A stretch of DNA of 64,000 nucleotides from Verrucomicrobiales bacterium (GCA_002721895.1 PBLV01000063.1:124001-188000), one strand, 5' to 3'; positions 32,816-42,219 are shown, counted from the stretch's first letter. The notes: generated by a model not told the origin, from the letters alone. Numbers and translations: made by a program.

Positions 32816-35344
32816 ATGATGGAGCACAAACCAAACTTTACCCCCAGAGCGCAGAGGGCAATAGAAATATCAAAAAAAACCGCCAAAGACATGGGCTCGA
32901 AGACCGTTGCGCTCGAGCATCTTTTCCTGGGCATACTGCACCTCAAAGCAGGAGTAATCCACGAAGTGCTCTTGGGGGTGGGAATCAGCCCTGCTAATCT
33001 TATTACTGCCATTTCCAATAGAATAAAGGAAGAGGCAGTCTCCCACGCCTCTGAAGACACTCCCGAATTTGATCCAAAATTCAAGCAGGTACTAGAAATA
33101 GCTGCACTAATTAGCAAAAATTTTGGGCATGATTATGTAGGGATAGAGCACATGCTTTTAGCAATGCTAAAATATGACGGTTCTCCAATTAATGAGTATT
33201 TCAAACTCCTCGACATACCCGAAGATCTGATTATTGAACAAATTAAAAACTATTTTCAGCTTACAGTGCCGGAGGTCCCAATCATAGGAGGGTTCCACCC
33301 TTTCTTTATAAATCCCCAAGGAAACCCCCAGAACCAAGCAGGGGCAGAGCCCTCCCAGAGCAAGCCCCGACGCCAAACGATGATCGATAAGTACGGGGTT
33401 AATTATGTGGAAATGGCGGCAGATAATAAATTTGACGAAATAATAGGAAAAGAATCCGAAATCCTGGAGGTATGTGAAATTTTATGCAGGAGAATAAAAA
33501 ACAACCCAGTACTCCTGGGGGACCCTGGCGTTGGGAAGACTGCAATCGTAGAGGGCCTCGCGCAGTCTATAGTAAAAAGCTCCGCACCAGAACATCTGCT
33601 TGATAAGCAGATATATGGGATAGATCTGGCCTCTATGATTGCGGGAACCAAATACAGGGGGCAATTTGAAGAAAGGCTCAAAGGAATGCTTGAAGAAGCG
33701 ATAGAAGACGATAGGATAATTTTATTCATCGACGAGCTGCATACCTTAGTCGGCGCTGGCAGCGCAGAAGGAACAATGGATGCGGCAAACATATTAAAAC
33801 CCCTCCTTTCAAAAGGAGCCATAAGATGCATTGGAGCGACAACAAACAAAGAATACAAAAAAAGCATACTTAAAGACGGTGCGCTTGATCGAAGATTTCA
33901 GCCCGTAACATGCAGGCAACCAAGCGAAAAGGAAACCCTAGAGATACTTAAGGGAGTAAAACATAAATACGAGGAATTCCATTACGTAGACTACGACCAA
34001 GAGTGCCTTAAGCTCATAGTAGATTTGGCAGCAAGATACATTCCGTCAAAGCAATTCCCTGACAAAGCGCTAGACATATTAGATCAAGTAGGCGCAAAAG
34101 TAAAAATAAAATCTTTTGTCCGTCCTAAGAAAAGCAAGGCAATGGAGCTAGAACTGGAAGACCTCATGAGGGAAGAAGATATCCTACGAGGTCAAGGAAT
34201 AGATTGCTCAGGAGTAAACAAAAAACAAGAAGATCTTTTAGAAAAATACTCAAAGTCCCTACAGAACTGGGCAAACAAAAACTTTAAAAACAGAAAACGA
34301 ATAAGGCCCCAGGATATTTACAGAACCGTCTCCCAACTCACCAACGTGCCCATGGCAGAACTCTCAAGGACTGACGCTCAGAGATTTCTCAACCTTGAAG
34401 ATAGAATGAAATCAAAGATCATTGGGCAAGACCATGCGGTCGCGACAATCTGCAAAGCAATATTGCGTTCAAAATCAGGGCTCAGAAATGAGAGTAAACC
34501 AATCGGCAGCTTTCTGCTTCTAGGTCAGACCGGTTTGGGTAAAACCTATACCGCAAAAACGATAGCCTCATCCCTTTTTGGGAGTAGTTCTGAAATAATT
34601 GCGGTAGACATGAGCGAGTATTCTGAAAAAATTTCCAGCACAAGACTATCGGGCGCTGCGCCAGGCTACGTTGGCTACGAAGAGGGTTCCGCGCTAATAG
34701 ACAAAATCACAAAAAACCCATATAGCGTAGTATTATTTGATGAAATAGAAAAGGCACACCCAGACGTAATCCAGTCTCTACTGCAGGTCCTCGAGGAGGG
34801 GAGATTAACAGACGGACTAGGAAGGGTTGGCGATTTTACAAATAGCATAATTATCCTAACAGGCAACATAGGCTCGGAAATTGCCGGACAGGGCGGTAGT
34901 ATGGGATTCGCAGCAGCAGAAGACCAGCATTCTATTATTGTTGACAAAATTACCGAAAAGGCGAGCCAAGCACTTAGGCCAGAGTTTGTAAACAGGATAA
35001 CAGAAGTTATAGTTTTTAATTCATTTAGTAAAGAAGATTTTTCCAAGATATTAAATTTAGAGCTCAAACCATTAAGGAAGAAACTCAAGGAAAGAGACAT
35101 ATCCCTACGCATAGGAAAGAATCTAAGAAGTTCAATTATAGAGAAAACTCAAGATTCAAACTATGGCGCCAGGCCTGTAGCAAGAATAATTCAAAAAGAA
35201 ATAGAGGACGAACTGGCTGAACTCCTAATTAACGGGAAGCTCAAAGACGGCGAAAAAATCTCTTTCACTGGGTCCGTCGGAGAAGTAAGTTATTCCATTA
35301 CGGCAAAACCGGCTTCTGAGGATCAAACGCCTCCTCTTCCTTAA
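32816..35344 (+). CDS. clpC: ClpC/ClpA-type AAA+ unfoldase
   Basis: 842 aa. N-terminal double Clp repeat (residues ~8-145), AAA1 with Walker A G235-T242 (GDPGVGKT) and Walker B FIDELH, a short middle domain and AAA2 with Walker A G570-T577 (GQTGLGKT) and FDEIEKAH. The loop M696-G697-F698 is in the position of the (I/L/V)GF tripeptide that docks ClpP, so it should work with a peptidase, most simply the ClpP-like protein from 27498. It unfolds proteins for degradation in the cytoplasm. A second ATG at 32819 is equally possible. Its 3' end overlaps a convergent gene by 47 nt. Confidence 0.85.
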   Translation: MMEHKPNFTPRAQRAIEISKKTAKDMGSKTVALEHLFLGILHLKAGVIHEVLLGVGISPANLITAISNRIKEEAVSHASEDTPEFDPKFKQVLEIAALISKNFGHDYVGIEHMLLAMLKYDGSPINEYFKLLDIPEDLIIEQIKNYFQLTVPEVPIIGGFHPFFINPQGNPQNQAGAEPSQSKPRRQTMIDKYGVNYVEMAADNKFDEIIGKESEILEVCEILCRRIKNNPVLLGDPGVGKTAIVEGLAQSIVKSSAPEHLLDKQIYGIDLASMIAGTKYRGQFEERLKGMLEEAIEDDRIILFIDELHTLVGAGSAEGTMDAANILKPLLSKGAIRCIGATTNKEYKKSILKDGALDRRFQPVTCRQPSEKETLEILKGVKHKYEEFHYVDYDQECLKLIVDLAARYIPSKQFPDKALDILDQVGAKVKIKSFVRPKKSKAMELELEDLMREEDILRGQGIDCSGVNKKQEDLLEKYSKSLQNWANKNFKNRKRIRPQDIYRTVSQLTNVPMAELSRTDAQRFLNLEDRMKSKIIGQDHAVATICKAILRSKSGLRNESKPIGSFLLLGQTGLGKTYTAKTIASSLFGSSSEIIAVDMSEYSEKISSTRLSGAAPGYVGYEEGSALIDKITKNPYSVVLFDEIEKAHPDVIQSLLQVLEEGRLTDGLGRVGDFTNSIIILTGNIGSEIAGQGGSMGFAAAEDQHSIIVDKITEKASQALRPEFVNRITEVIVFNSFSKEDFSKILNLELKPLRKKLKERDISLRIGKNLRSSIIEKTQDSNYGARPVARIIQKEIEDELAELLINGKLKDGEKISFTGSVGEVSYSITAKPASEDQTPPLP

Positions 35345-35843
35345 CCATAGGATCTTCAAATTTTTCCCCAGGATTCTCGGTGGCCTCTTCCGGGGCGTCG
35401 TTAAAGATTAACATGCACGCCATAAATCTATCGCTCTGCTCGGGGTATCTCTGCTTCATGTTTGGGTCCGTTATACATCTCCCCATAAATCCGTCGCCGG
35501 ATTCTCCCTCAGATGGGGTGGGGTATCGCTTGTCTTCATTAGATAAAAAGTTATTCTTGTTCTTTTGCTCCTCTTCGTCTGTTGACGGCAACTCTGGAGC
35601 TGGCGCAGAGGGGTAGAGCTTTTCGTACTCTACGAACTTAAAGGCCTCTTCTATCTGGTCATAAGAAGTCATGATCCTTTGTTGCACCCAGTCTTCCAAA
35701 ACATCGCCATCCTGCAAGAGCTCAAATAGGCCCTGCGCGCATTTTGCAATTTGATACAACTGAGATTTGTACATCCGAATGGAGTTCGGGTCCTCCGCCT
35801 CAGACTCCATTCTGGAGAATTTAATATCCTCTAGATCATTCAT
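35298..35843 (-). CDS. Head-associated small acidic protein
   Basis: 181 aa. Residues ~20-75 (MYKSQLYQIAKCAQGLFELLQDGDVLEDWVQQRIMTSYDQIEEAFKFVEYE) are a helical motif I recall from small proteins of marine T4-like phages; residues ~118-145 (FMGRCITDPNMKQRYPEQSDRFMACML) repeat the C-x-x-D-x-x-M-x(4)-(F/Y)-P-x(4)-R-x(3)-C pattern found in phage prohead proteins. The C-terminus is Pro/Glu-rich. It is last in the packaging/capsid region and overlaps clpC by 47 nt on the opposite strand. A head core or assembly factor is possible; no precise function. Confidence 0.5.
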   Translation of the reverse strand: MNDLEDIKFSRMESEAEDPNSIRMYKSQLYQIAKCAQGLFELLQDGDVLEDWVQQRIMTSYDQIEEAFKFVEYEKLYPSAPAPELPSTDEEEQKNKNNFLSNEDKRYPTPSEGESGDGFMGRCITDPNMKQRYPEQSDRFMACMLIFNDAPEEATENPGEKFEDPMVKEEEAFDPQKPVLP

Positions 35844-35858
35844 CCTATTTAATTACAC
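35844..35858 (-). promoter_or_regulatory. Start-proximal GTGTA-type motif
   Basis: On the minus strand GTGTAATTAAATAGG abuts the ATG at 35843. Confidence 0.5.
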
Positions 35859-35865
35859 CAAAAAA

Positions 35866-36327
35866 TTAAGCCGGAGCGTCATCGCCTGAAATTTGTCCAG
35901 GCCTCGCGGCATACATATTATAACTATGTACCAGTGCATCCAGTTTTTGCTGAGTGTGAGAAATTAAGCTTCTGTAGTTTTTTGCTATTTCGCTTTTATT
36001 TGTGCGGGTGATAACCGAATCCCCTTCCCTGATAGTATGGAAATCCAACTCCCCTTGAGATCCATCAACAAGCCTAAGCACATTCCTGCTCTGTCGCCTA
36101 TAGTATTGAAGCAAATACATTTCCCTAAGGATAGATTTTTCTTCCTGAAGAATAAGAGATAAATCCGTTAATTCAAAATTTGTATTTATGAGGGTGTTGA
36201 GCTCCCCCAAGTGAGCCTCAAGCCATGCAGTAATTAATGCTATTTCCGCTGCACGTTCTTCCGCAGACTCCGAGAAACATAATTCCGAGTCATAAATTTG
36301 CGTTGCCAGATCAGATAAAGCGGACAC
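35866..36327 (-). CDS. Helical protein of unknown function in capsid region
   Basis: 153 aa, GTG start at 36327 with GGAGGAA about 10 nt upstream. Nearly all helical: residues ~20-90 (ALITAWLEAHLGELNTLINTNFELTDLSLILQEEKSILREMYLLQYYRRQSRNVL) and ~115-140, separated by a basic turn. Size and fold would suit a head completion or connector protein, but no sequence signature decides it. It lies 5 nt after the SAP-domain gene, so they are co-transcribed. Confidence 0.45.
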   Translation of the reverse strand: MSALSDLATQIYDSELCFSESAEERAAEIALITAWLEAHLGELNTLINTNFELTDLSLILQEEKSILREMYLLQYYRRQSRNVLRLVDGSQGELDFHTIREGDSVITRTNKSEIAKNYRSLISHTQQKLDALVHSYNMYAARPGQISGDDAPA

Positions 36328-36332
36328 TATGG

Positions 36333-36794
36333 CTATTCCTCCAGAATTTCGATAAGCTTTTTATGCTTGGGGTTATTTGGGTCAAGCTCAAACGGCGGTC
36401 CATTATCAATTACAACATTTGTGCCAAGATTCTCAGACTTAAAAGCCTTTGTGAGTTTGTTTTTCAAGATTGTCCTATTCCCCGAAGGAAAAACCCCTGC
36501 GCGCACAGCAACCTCCTGGAGTTCGGTTAGACTCATTCCCGCCATATTCTCCTCAAATATCCTGGCGTCATTCGTTCCGTACGGATTGCTCTTTCTTACC
36601 TCCAGAATCTCCTCTAGCTTTTTAACGTACTCTAAGTTCTGCTCGTACGTTTTTCCTGTGGTTTGATTTAAATCTTTTAATTCCGGCTTCTTGGCGGCCT
36701 TGGTGGCCTTAGCTCGCTTAGCTGGCTTGACCCCTCGGGCGGGCTTACCCTTACTAGAGGCAGCTCTCTTCTTGTTTGTTTTTTTAGTACTCAT
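36333..36794 (-). CDS. Histone-H1-like basic protein with SAP domain
   Basis: 153 aa. The first ~37 residues are a Lys/Ala/Pro/Arg tail of histone H1 type (KKRAASSKGKPARG...KRAKATKAAKK); residues ~86-120 (MSLTELQEVAVRAGVFPSGNRTILKNKLTKAF) fit a SAP DNA-binding helix-turn-helix. It probably binds and neutralises DNA, perhaps in the capsid or on the host nucleoid. It follows the major capsid protein after a terminator, with AAGGAAG as its ribosome-binding site and GTGTATCTCC further upstream. A target for the SET methyltransferase is conceivable, not shown. Confidence 0.6.
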   Translation of the reverse strand: MSTKKTNKKRAASSKGKPARGVKPAKRAKATKAAKKPELKDLNQTTGKTYEQNLEYVKKLEEILEVRKSNPYGTNDARIFEENMAGMSLTELQEVAVRAGVFPSGNRTILKNKLTKAFKSENLGTNVVIDNGPPFELDPNNPKHKKLIEILEE

Positions 36795-36850
36795 ACTTCC
36801 TTATACCTTTCTTAGGAGATACACATATATATGGTGTGCGTGAAAAACAA

Positions 36851-36878
36851 AAAAATCCACCCATAAGGTGGATTTTTT
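36851..36878 (-). terminator. Bidirectional terminator after the major capsid gene
   Basis: AAAAATCCACC (36851-36861), loop CATAA, GGTGGATTTTT (36867-36877) gives an 11-bp stem ending in a U-tract read on either strand. It lies 26 nt after the capsid stop. The 36795-36903 gap holds this and the leader of the SAP gene. Confidence 0.9.
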
Positions 36879-36903
36879 GTTTAAAAACTAAGGTTTTAAA
36901 GCC

Positions 36904-38046
36904 TTATACAATTATGCCTGTGAGAACCTTGTCGTCAAGGATCATGCGACCCTCTTCGATGGCGCCATAGTAGCCAATCTTTTGTGATCGGGATACCCAT
37001 TGGTCGTCAACGACGAGATCGAACTCAGAACCACTTTCCGCGTCGGTTGCGACAGCGCGAAGCATGGATTCCTTGGACAGATCGATACCGAGGCAGATTT
37101 CCTCTTTGTCTCCGTCGAACTTTTCGGCGCCACCAGCCACGTCGGCGTCACCTGCTTCGCCATCACCGTGCTTGTCCCAGTCGTTATCGCCAGAAGCAGT
37201 GTCAAACACTGAGTTCCACTTTTGCTTCTTACCCATTTCGTTGATTTCCATGATGGAAACACCATAGAACTCAGGAATGCCAGCGCTATTAAACACCTTC
37301 TCCCGAAGACTATCTGTGCCAGGGATAGCTGTAACGTCAGCACCTCTGGTATTGATGGGATTATAAGCCAATCCACGCAGCTCCTCAACGATTTCGGGAG
37401 AAACGATGAGGTCAGTAACCCCACGACCCCTGCGATCAGCAGGAGTGCCCTTCGTCCACGAAGTGTTAATTCTCTTAGCGAGAGTAAACAGTTTGTTAAG
37501 GTCTGCCAAAAGGAAGCGATCCTTCGAATGCGACCGGAAGACATGCTTCAGTCCATTCGTTTCGGCATTGGCCAAGGCAGTCATAATCATAACCGCAGAA
37601 GTCTTCTCTTGCTTGAGAAGGATTTCCTGGGCAATTCTTGTAAATGTCTTACTAACGACATCAAGCCTGGAACGTTGAGCGAATCTCTTGTCAAAAGAAA
37701 CCGCACTATCCAAACGATAGGTCGTAAATTTCATTTCCTGTTGGACAGGAGCCACGTGATTGGTCGGAAGGCCTCCAGGGGAGTTTTGACTCCAGATCTG
37801 GACGTAGTCTTCGTCTGTAATATCGTGGTAAAGGTCCAACGGAATACTAGCGTTGTCTTCAGAACCAAACTGAAGAGAGCTAAATAGGTTGCTCAGCGTA
37901 GGAGCCGTGTTAACGACTTCGGCCAAAAGAGGTCCGATGAAATCGCCGAGGGCCGCTTGGGCTTCATAAGCTACATCGCGGTTCTTGGAAGCCATAGCTT
38001 TAATAAGCTCGACTTGCTCTGGAGTTCTTTCGATTTTTATTTCCAT
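36904..38046 (-). CDS. Major capsid protein, HK97 fold
   Basis: 380 aa. The N-terminal helix (EQVELIKAMASKNRDVAYEAQAALGDFIGPLLAEVVNTAPTLS) is followed by the E-loop-like SIPLDLYHDITDEDYVQIW and KFTTYRLDSAVSFDKRFAQRSRLDVVSKTFTRIAQEILLKQE, the pattern I know from HK97-fold capsid proteins of marine myo-like phages. An Asp/Gly-rich insertion (~285-315) probably forms a surface loop. It has a GAGGAGA ribosome-binding site and a strong terminator just after it, as expected for the most expressed gene. Upstream neighbours are a decoration-like protein and the protease-scaffold. Confidence 0.85.
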   Translation of the reverse strand: MEIKIERTPEQVELIKAMASKNRDVAYEAQAALGDFIGPLLAEVVNTAPTLSNLFSSLQFGSEDNASIPLDLYHDITDEDYVQIWSQNSPGGLPTNHVAPVQQEMKFTTYRLDSAVSFDKRFAQRSRLDVVSKTFTRIAQEILLKQEKTSAVMIMTALANAETNGLKHVFRSHSKDRFLLADLNKLFTLAKRINTSWTKGTPADRRGRGVTDLIVSPEIVEELRGLAYNPINTRGADVTAIPGTDSLREKVFNSAGIPEFYGVSIMEINEMGKKQKWNSVFDTASGDNDWDKHGDGEAGDADVAGGAEKFDGDKEEICLGIDLSKESMLRAVATDAESGSEFDLVVDDQWVSRSQKIGYYGAIEEGRMILDDKVLTGIIV

Positions 38047-38064
38047 GTTGTTATTCTCCTCAAG

Positions 38065-38697
38065 TTAGAAAGAAATCTTGCAAAGCCACTTGGTTCCGTC
38101 CTCATTCTTGGCGATAATTCTGCCAACGTCACCCGCTGCGGCATCGTCAACCTTAAATAGGCCTTCCTTGCCAGCACCACCAACGGTAAGTCCCTTTCCA
38201 ACTCCACCAGCTCCATCTAGGGCGTCGTTCGTGAGAAGGACCATGCCTCTAGTTAGAATGGGAACAGTTTGTCCAGGAAGTACGCATTGAAGTTCGTCTT
38301 TCTTTACGGGATAACGAAGAAGATTTTCTCCGTTTTCGTCGTAAGCCAATGTTTCCTTAAGTGTGATACCTAAAGCGGGGTTGCCCGCTGCAGATGATGC
38401 CTTAACGACATTCATATCATTCACTGGATACGCGTTATAACCAACATAGGCGCTCGAAGGTTCGTTGCCTAAGTATGCTCTAAACGGAGCTCCAGTACTC
38501 GCTAGGCCAGAGGGGAGATCACCTGGTAACTGGGCGTTATCTTCCGCCGCAACCACAACTCCCGAGTCCCAGTCTTTATCGGCAGTACCTCCTGGCACCA
38601 ACGCTTGAAAGTTGGCCAGTCCGTCTACCTTCAACGAAAAGAGGTTAATAACCTCGTGCTCGCTATAATCTCTGAATGGTTCTAATCTTTTTGCCAT
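38065..38697 (-). CDS. Capsid decoration-like protein
   Basis: 210 aa. Beta-rich with Ala/Gly/Pro-rich loops: residues ~95-150 (SAAGNPALGITLKETLAYDENGENLLRYP, then QCVLPGQTVPILTRGMVLLTND) look like a small beta barrel of the kind that sits on capsids. Ends with GKEGLFKVDDAAAGDVGRIIAKNEDGTKWLCKI. It lies between the protease-scaffold and the capsid gene, the usual place for a decoration or stabilising protein. AGAGGAA precedes the ATG. Head-fibre is an alternative. Confidence 0.6.
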   Translation of the reverse strand: MAKRLEPFRDYSEHEVINLFSLKVDGLANFQALVPGGTADKDWDSGVVVAAEDNAQLPGDLPSGLASTGAPFRAYLGNEPSSAYVGYNAYPVNDMNVVKASSAAGNPALGITLKETLAYDENGENLLRYPVKKDELQCVLPGQTVPILTRGMVLLTNDALDGAGGVGKGLTVGGAGKEGLFKVDDAAAGDVGRIIAKNEDGTKWLCKISF

Positions 38698-38715
38698 TAT
38701 TTTATTCCTCTAAAA

Positions 38716-40302
38716 TTAATATGTCACCTTCACACTGTCCCGAAAAGCTTTCGCGAATCTCTCGCGGAGGCTCTCTTCAGTTTCAATGGATTCTCCATTG
38801 TTATTAGGAAGGCTTGCGTCTTCAGAAGTCGCTTGGTCGAGGGACTGCTCCACATCTGCGGTAGCCTCAGCCTCTTCAACAGCTTCTTCTTTAACGCTTT
38901 CTTCGGTAGTAGCCTTAGATTCCAATCTCTTGGTAACTTCGGCCTCGATCTTGGCTTCCATTTCGTCGGCCAATTTTTGTAAATACTCTTTATTCTTTGT
39001 CTTGAATAATACCGCAAGCTTTTCTTGATATTCTGCGAAAGCTTCGTCGGCTAGATCCAGAGAAGAAACTTCCGATGCGACGATCTTCTTGTCTTCGCTG
39101 TCAAGCTCATACAATTCCTCAATCGCCTCCATACGGGAATCAAATCTCGCACGCGCTTCTCTTTCAGCATTCTCTTCCTCGAGACCTTCTAGCTTGGTTT
39201 CGGTTTCGGTAAGCTTCTCCTGAAGTTCCGAGAGTGTTTTTGCCAGCTCATCTTTCTGAGTCTGGGCTTCGGCTTGGTCAGCTTTTGCTTGTTCGATCTG
39301 GTCGACATACTCTTGGCTTTTCTCGCGAATGGCGTCATGAAAAACCTTAGTAATGTTGGCAATAGCTTCATCCGAAAAGTCCTTCGCAGCCGCCTTTTCA
39401 GAAAGGAGCTGTTCAATATCTTTTAATAGTTCTTGCTTTTCCATAGTATTAAGAAAAAATTCGTGGTCAGATTGTATTACATTAGTGGATTCTAAATGAG
39501 AACTTTTTTCTTTATCAGTATAATGCTCCCTAACGCGTTGATCGTCAACTTTTTCTTTATCCTCCGCCAAAGATTCTTTAGTTAGGACTCCAGTAACATC
39601 TGCTGCGGGGGTATTAGTAAACCCTATCCCCAAGGGGTATATCTCACCAACAATAAGCCTATTGACCTTTTGCCCATCTTCAAGTTCGCCGCTACCACCA
39701 AATGATTTTAAATGAGGGGTCAAGGCTTCCACCTCAGCAGGATCAGTAATAACCTCCGAGTCCCCAATGTTACCGTTGCCGACGGCAACAGCAAATTCGT
39801 TAAAGCCTATCTCCCAACTTGCGGAAACACTATTATATGATTCGCTTTCAGGATCAGAAGAAGCGAGCAGTACATCCGCAAACTCCGGCGACGCAGTCTT
39901 ATATACTACTGCCCCCAAAGATATGTTGAACGGATCGCTTGAGCTTGCATCCACTTCGCTTAAGATTTCTCCCTCACCCTTGTACTCGGAAAACTCTGCA
40001 GACACGATATGGCCAACGATATTGTCCTTTTGGTGTTCTATGTTTGTGGGCTTATGGATAAAATAATCCTTAATTGCCATCGCCGACATAGTGTCAATCC
40101 CATCCCCGTTTTGATTAAATTTATTAACCACCGCAGCATTAAATGCCACACCGACCAGATCGATATTTCTGTCTAGATCTATACTATCCGGAATTAATTC
40201 CTTAAGGGGCTCAAGCGATGCAGTCGAAATATTCATGTCCTCAACAACAGAAGAGGCAGTAACAACGCTTTTGAATTTTGCAGTATATTTAAATTTTTCC
40301 AT
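38716..40302 (-). CDS. Fused prohead protease and scaffold
   Basis: 528 aa. Residues ~45-235 form a herpes-assemblin-like prohead protease: LVGVAFNAAVVNKFNQNG, H90 in NIEHQKDNIVGH and a serine in SVSASWEIG (S160 or S162). From ~285 to the end there is a long acidic coiled coil (EQLLSEKAAAKDFS..., then EIEQAKADQAEAQTQKDEL) typical of scaffolds, with a basic C-terminal tail (RERFAKAFRDSVKV) that could bind the capsid protein. The protease would cut the scaffold and capsid N-termini during maturation. An internal Met at the start of the coiled coil (about 286) lacks a clear ribosome-binding site. Confidence 0.75.
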   Translation of the reverse strand: MEKFKYTAKFKSVVTASSVVEDMNISTASLEPLKELIPDSIDLDRNIDLVGVAFNAAVVNKFNQNGDGIDTMSAMAIKDYFIHKPTNIEHQKDNIVGHIVSAEFSEYKGEGEILSEVDASSSDPFNISLGAVVYKTASPEFADVLLASSDPESESYNSVSASWEIGFNEFAVAVGNGNIGDSEVITDPAEVEALTPHLKSFGGSGELEDGQKVNRLIVGEIYPLGIGFTNTPAADVTGVLTKESLAEDKEKVDDQRVREHYTDKEKSSHLESTNVIQSDHEFFLNTMEKQELLKDIEQLLSEKAAAKDFSDEAIANITKVFHDAIREKSQEYVDQIEQAKADQAEAQTQKDELAKTLSELQEKLTETETKLEGLEEENAEREARARFDSRMEAIEELYELDSEDKKIVASEVSSLDLADEAFAEYQEKLAVLFKTKNKEYLQKLADEMEAKIEAEVTKRLESKATTEESVKEEAVEEAEATADVEQSLDQATSEDASLPNNNGESIETEESLRERFAKAFRDSVKVTY

Positions 40303-40325
40303 AACTCTTTAGAATAATCTTACAC
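40303..40325 (-). promoter_or_regulatory. Possible GTGTA-type motif before protease-scaffold gene
   Basis: On the minus strand GTGTAAGATTATTC lies 23 nt before the ATG at 40302, further than usual; AAAGAG near the ATG may serve as a ribosome-binding site. Confidence 0.35.
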
Positions 40326-40347
40326 TTATTATATTTCTTCGAGAAAA

Positions 40348-42219
40348 CTACCCGATAAACATCGGAGTAAAAGTAGATTGGACATTATCTGCCTCAAGCT
40401 CCGTCATATCATAATATATCTTAATCATCCAATTACCAAGTACTAACGCAGAATACGAGTCTTTCCTTGCCTTCTCGGGCCCACTTTGCCTTCGCAGGTT
40501 GTCCGGGAGATCAAAGGTTTGCGTCCCTTGTGGAGAAGTCTTGATTTGGATTAGTGCGCATTCGGATTTAGTAAGATCTACCATATCGGTTTGATGCTCC
40601 ACAAAGTCTATCATTTTTGCGGAGTCAGATTGCCGGGATTCAGACTCTGCAGTTCTTAAGAATTTGATTTTCTTAATTGGAATCTTCTTCCTCCTTTGCT
40701 CATGATACGCGTCATCCGTGGCCCTTGCGCCGAACCATATACGCTTATGATCGAAATTCGCTTGAAGTAATTCGTTGGCTATGCGAATCCATGATGAACT
40801 AGGTTTTCTTAAATAACAAATTACATTAGCTTCCGGATCGTACTCTCTCTTCGCCGCGAGCAAATCATCCCGGTAATCTTCTTGCTTATCAAAATTAGGG
40901 CTCATAAGCCCAATCTTTCTCTTTTTCTTTTTAAACACACTACTTTCATTTACGGCATTAATAAACTGAAGCCCGCCATTATAATCCCCAACTATGCAAA
41001 CTATGTTAAAATTACTTAATATATAATCAAAATAATCTATATGTTGCTTTAGATTTGTTCCGGACAGCGCATATCCATGGACCATAGTGCCCAATCTTTT
41101 ATTGTCGTCTAGCTTAAATACCGTCATAGCAAAGTCGTCAGAACTTTCCGACTCGGCCCAGCTGGGGTCAAACGCTAAAAGGTACTTTGCCCCAACCTCC
41201 CCTTTTACCTCAACTGAAGGGGAGCCTCCATCCGAAACAGTACATTCAGACATCCTTGAAGTTTTAAAGTATCCGCTGCTGTCGTCTGTAAATATGGCTC
41301 CGAACTCTCGCTCAAACTGACTATGGCTCATTGAGCTTTTTGCTTGATTAATGAGATTCTGATCATATAGTTGCAACGGGGCGCAATCGTAACTAAATTG
41401 CATGATCGTTCTAGCCGCATTATCCCGCTCGATATCTTCAGATAGGATTAGATCCTCAAATTGACTATACAGTTTATACATATACTCAAATTTATAAGAA
41501 GCGGAGGATAACATGATTAGCTTATTGTTGGGCCACTGATGCCGGTCTTCCTCCTTCATTTTCCCTTCCTCTATTAAGCTGGTCTCTAACTTATACAGGT
41601 CGTCTCTTTGCGTTGGGTTTTCTACAACAGAAAGAAAGGGAACTATAACTTCATTATAAATCCTCTCAGGCATAAGGGCAAACTCATCGATTATAATCCT
41701 ATGAAACCTAAAGCCCCGAAGCTTCTCTCCGTCTCCCAAGGGAAGGGCTCGAATCCTAGAGTCTCCTATTTCCATAAGCCACTCATCATTACTCTTGGAT
41801 TTCCTTGTGATACATTGCGCCAGCAAAGCTGCTTCAGGCTTAGAGGCAATATCTTCAATTTTCTTAAATATCATTTTCGCCTGCCGAAAAGACTTCGAAA
41901 GTATTCCAATTTCAACCCCCTGGTTCATTATGGCGTCTAGAAATGCAAATATTCCTGTAGTAAAAGATTTTGACATCCCCCGGGACCAAACTCCCATAAA
42001 GTAATCGGTTTCAAACATGGCCTTGATTGCGGCGTGTTGAAAAGGAAAAAGCTTTATTCCTGAAAGTAGATCTGTAGCAAAAGTTACGTTTTCCCTTAGA
42101 AATTTATACAAGAGTATCCTCGCCTCTCGCTCCTCAATGAAACCCTTTTTATCTAAAAGGATTTCATTAATATGAGGTCCCTTACTCTTTTTAAGTTGCT
42201 TTCCCGTTTCCCAGCTCAT
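40348..42219 (-). CDS. terL: Large terminase subunit
   Basis: 623 aa. It cuts concatemeric DNA and pumps it through the portal. The ATPase half has a variant Walker A S79-R-G-M-S-K84-S85 and Walker B I175-I-I-D178-E179; the nuclease half has D351 (LAFDPSW), D361/D362 and D411 (IVGDYNGG). The order and spacing match T4 gp17-like enzymes. The ATG overlaps the ERCC4-nuclease gene by 29 nt. The portal is 31 kb away, which is unusual. Confidence 0.9.
   Translation of the reverse strand: MSWETGKQLKKSKGPHINEILLDKKGFIEEREARILLYKFLRENVTFATDLLSGIKLFPFQHAAIKAMFETDYFMGVWSRGMSKSFTTGIFAFLDAIMNQGVEIGILSKSFRQAKMIFKKIEDIASKPEAALLAQCITRKSKSNDEWLMEIGDSRIRALPLGDGEKLRGFRFHRIIIDEFALMPERIYNEVIVPFLSVVENPTQRDDLYKLETSLIEEGKMKEEDRHQWPNNKLIMLSSASYKFEYMYKLYSQFEDLILSEDIERDNAARTIMQFSYDCAPLQLYDQNLINQAKSSMSHSQFEREFGAIFTDDSSGYFKTSRMSECTVSDGGSPSVEVKGEVGAKYLLAFDPSWAESESSDDFAMTVFKLDDNKRLGTMVHGYALSGTNLKQHIDYFDYILSNFNIVCIVGDYNGGLQFINAVNESSVFKKKKRKIGLMSPNFDKQEDYRDDLLAAKREYDPEANVICYLRKPSSSWIRIANELLQANFDHKRIWFGARATDDAYHEQRRKKIPIKKIKFLRTAESESRQSDSAKMIDFVEHQTDMVDLTKSECALIQIKTSPQGTQTFDLPDNLRRQSGPEKARKDSYSALVLGNWMIKIYYDMTELEADNVQSTFTPMFIG

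Noticed and set aside
38716..39450. Separate scaffold protein from an internal start in the protease-scaffold gene
   Set aside because: No convincing ribosome-binding site before the internal Met; left as a possibility only.
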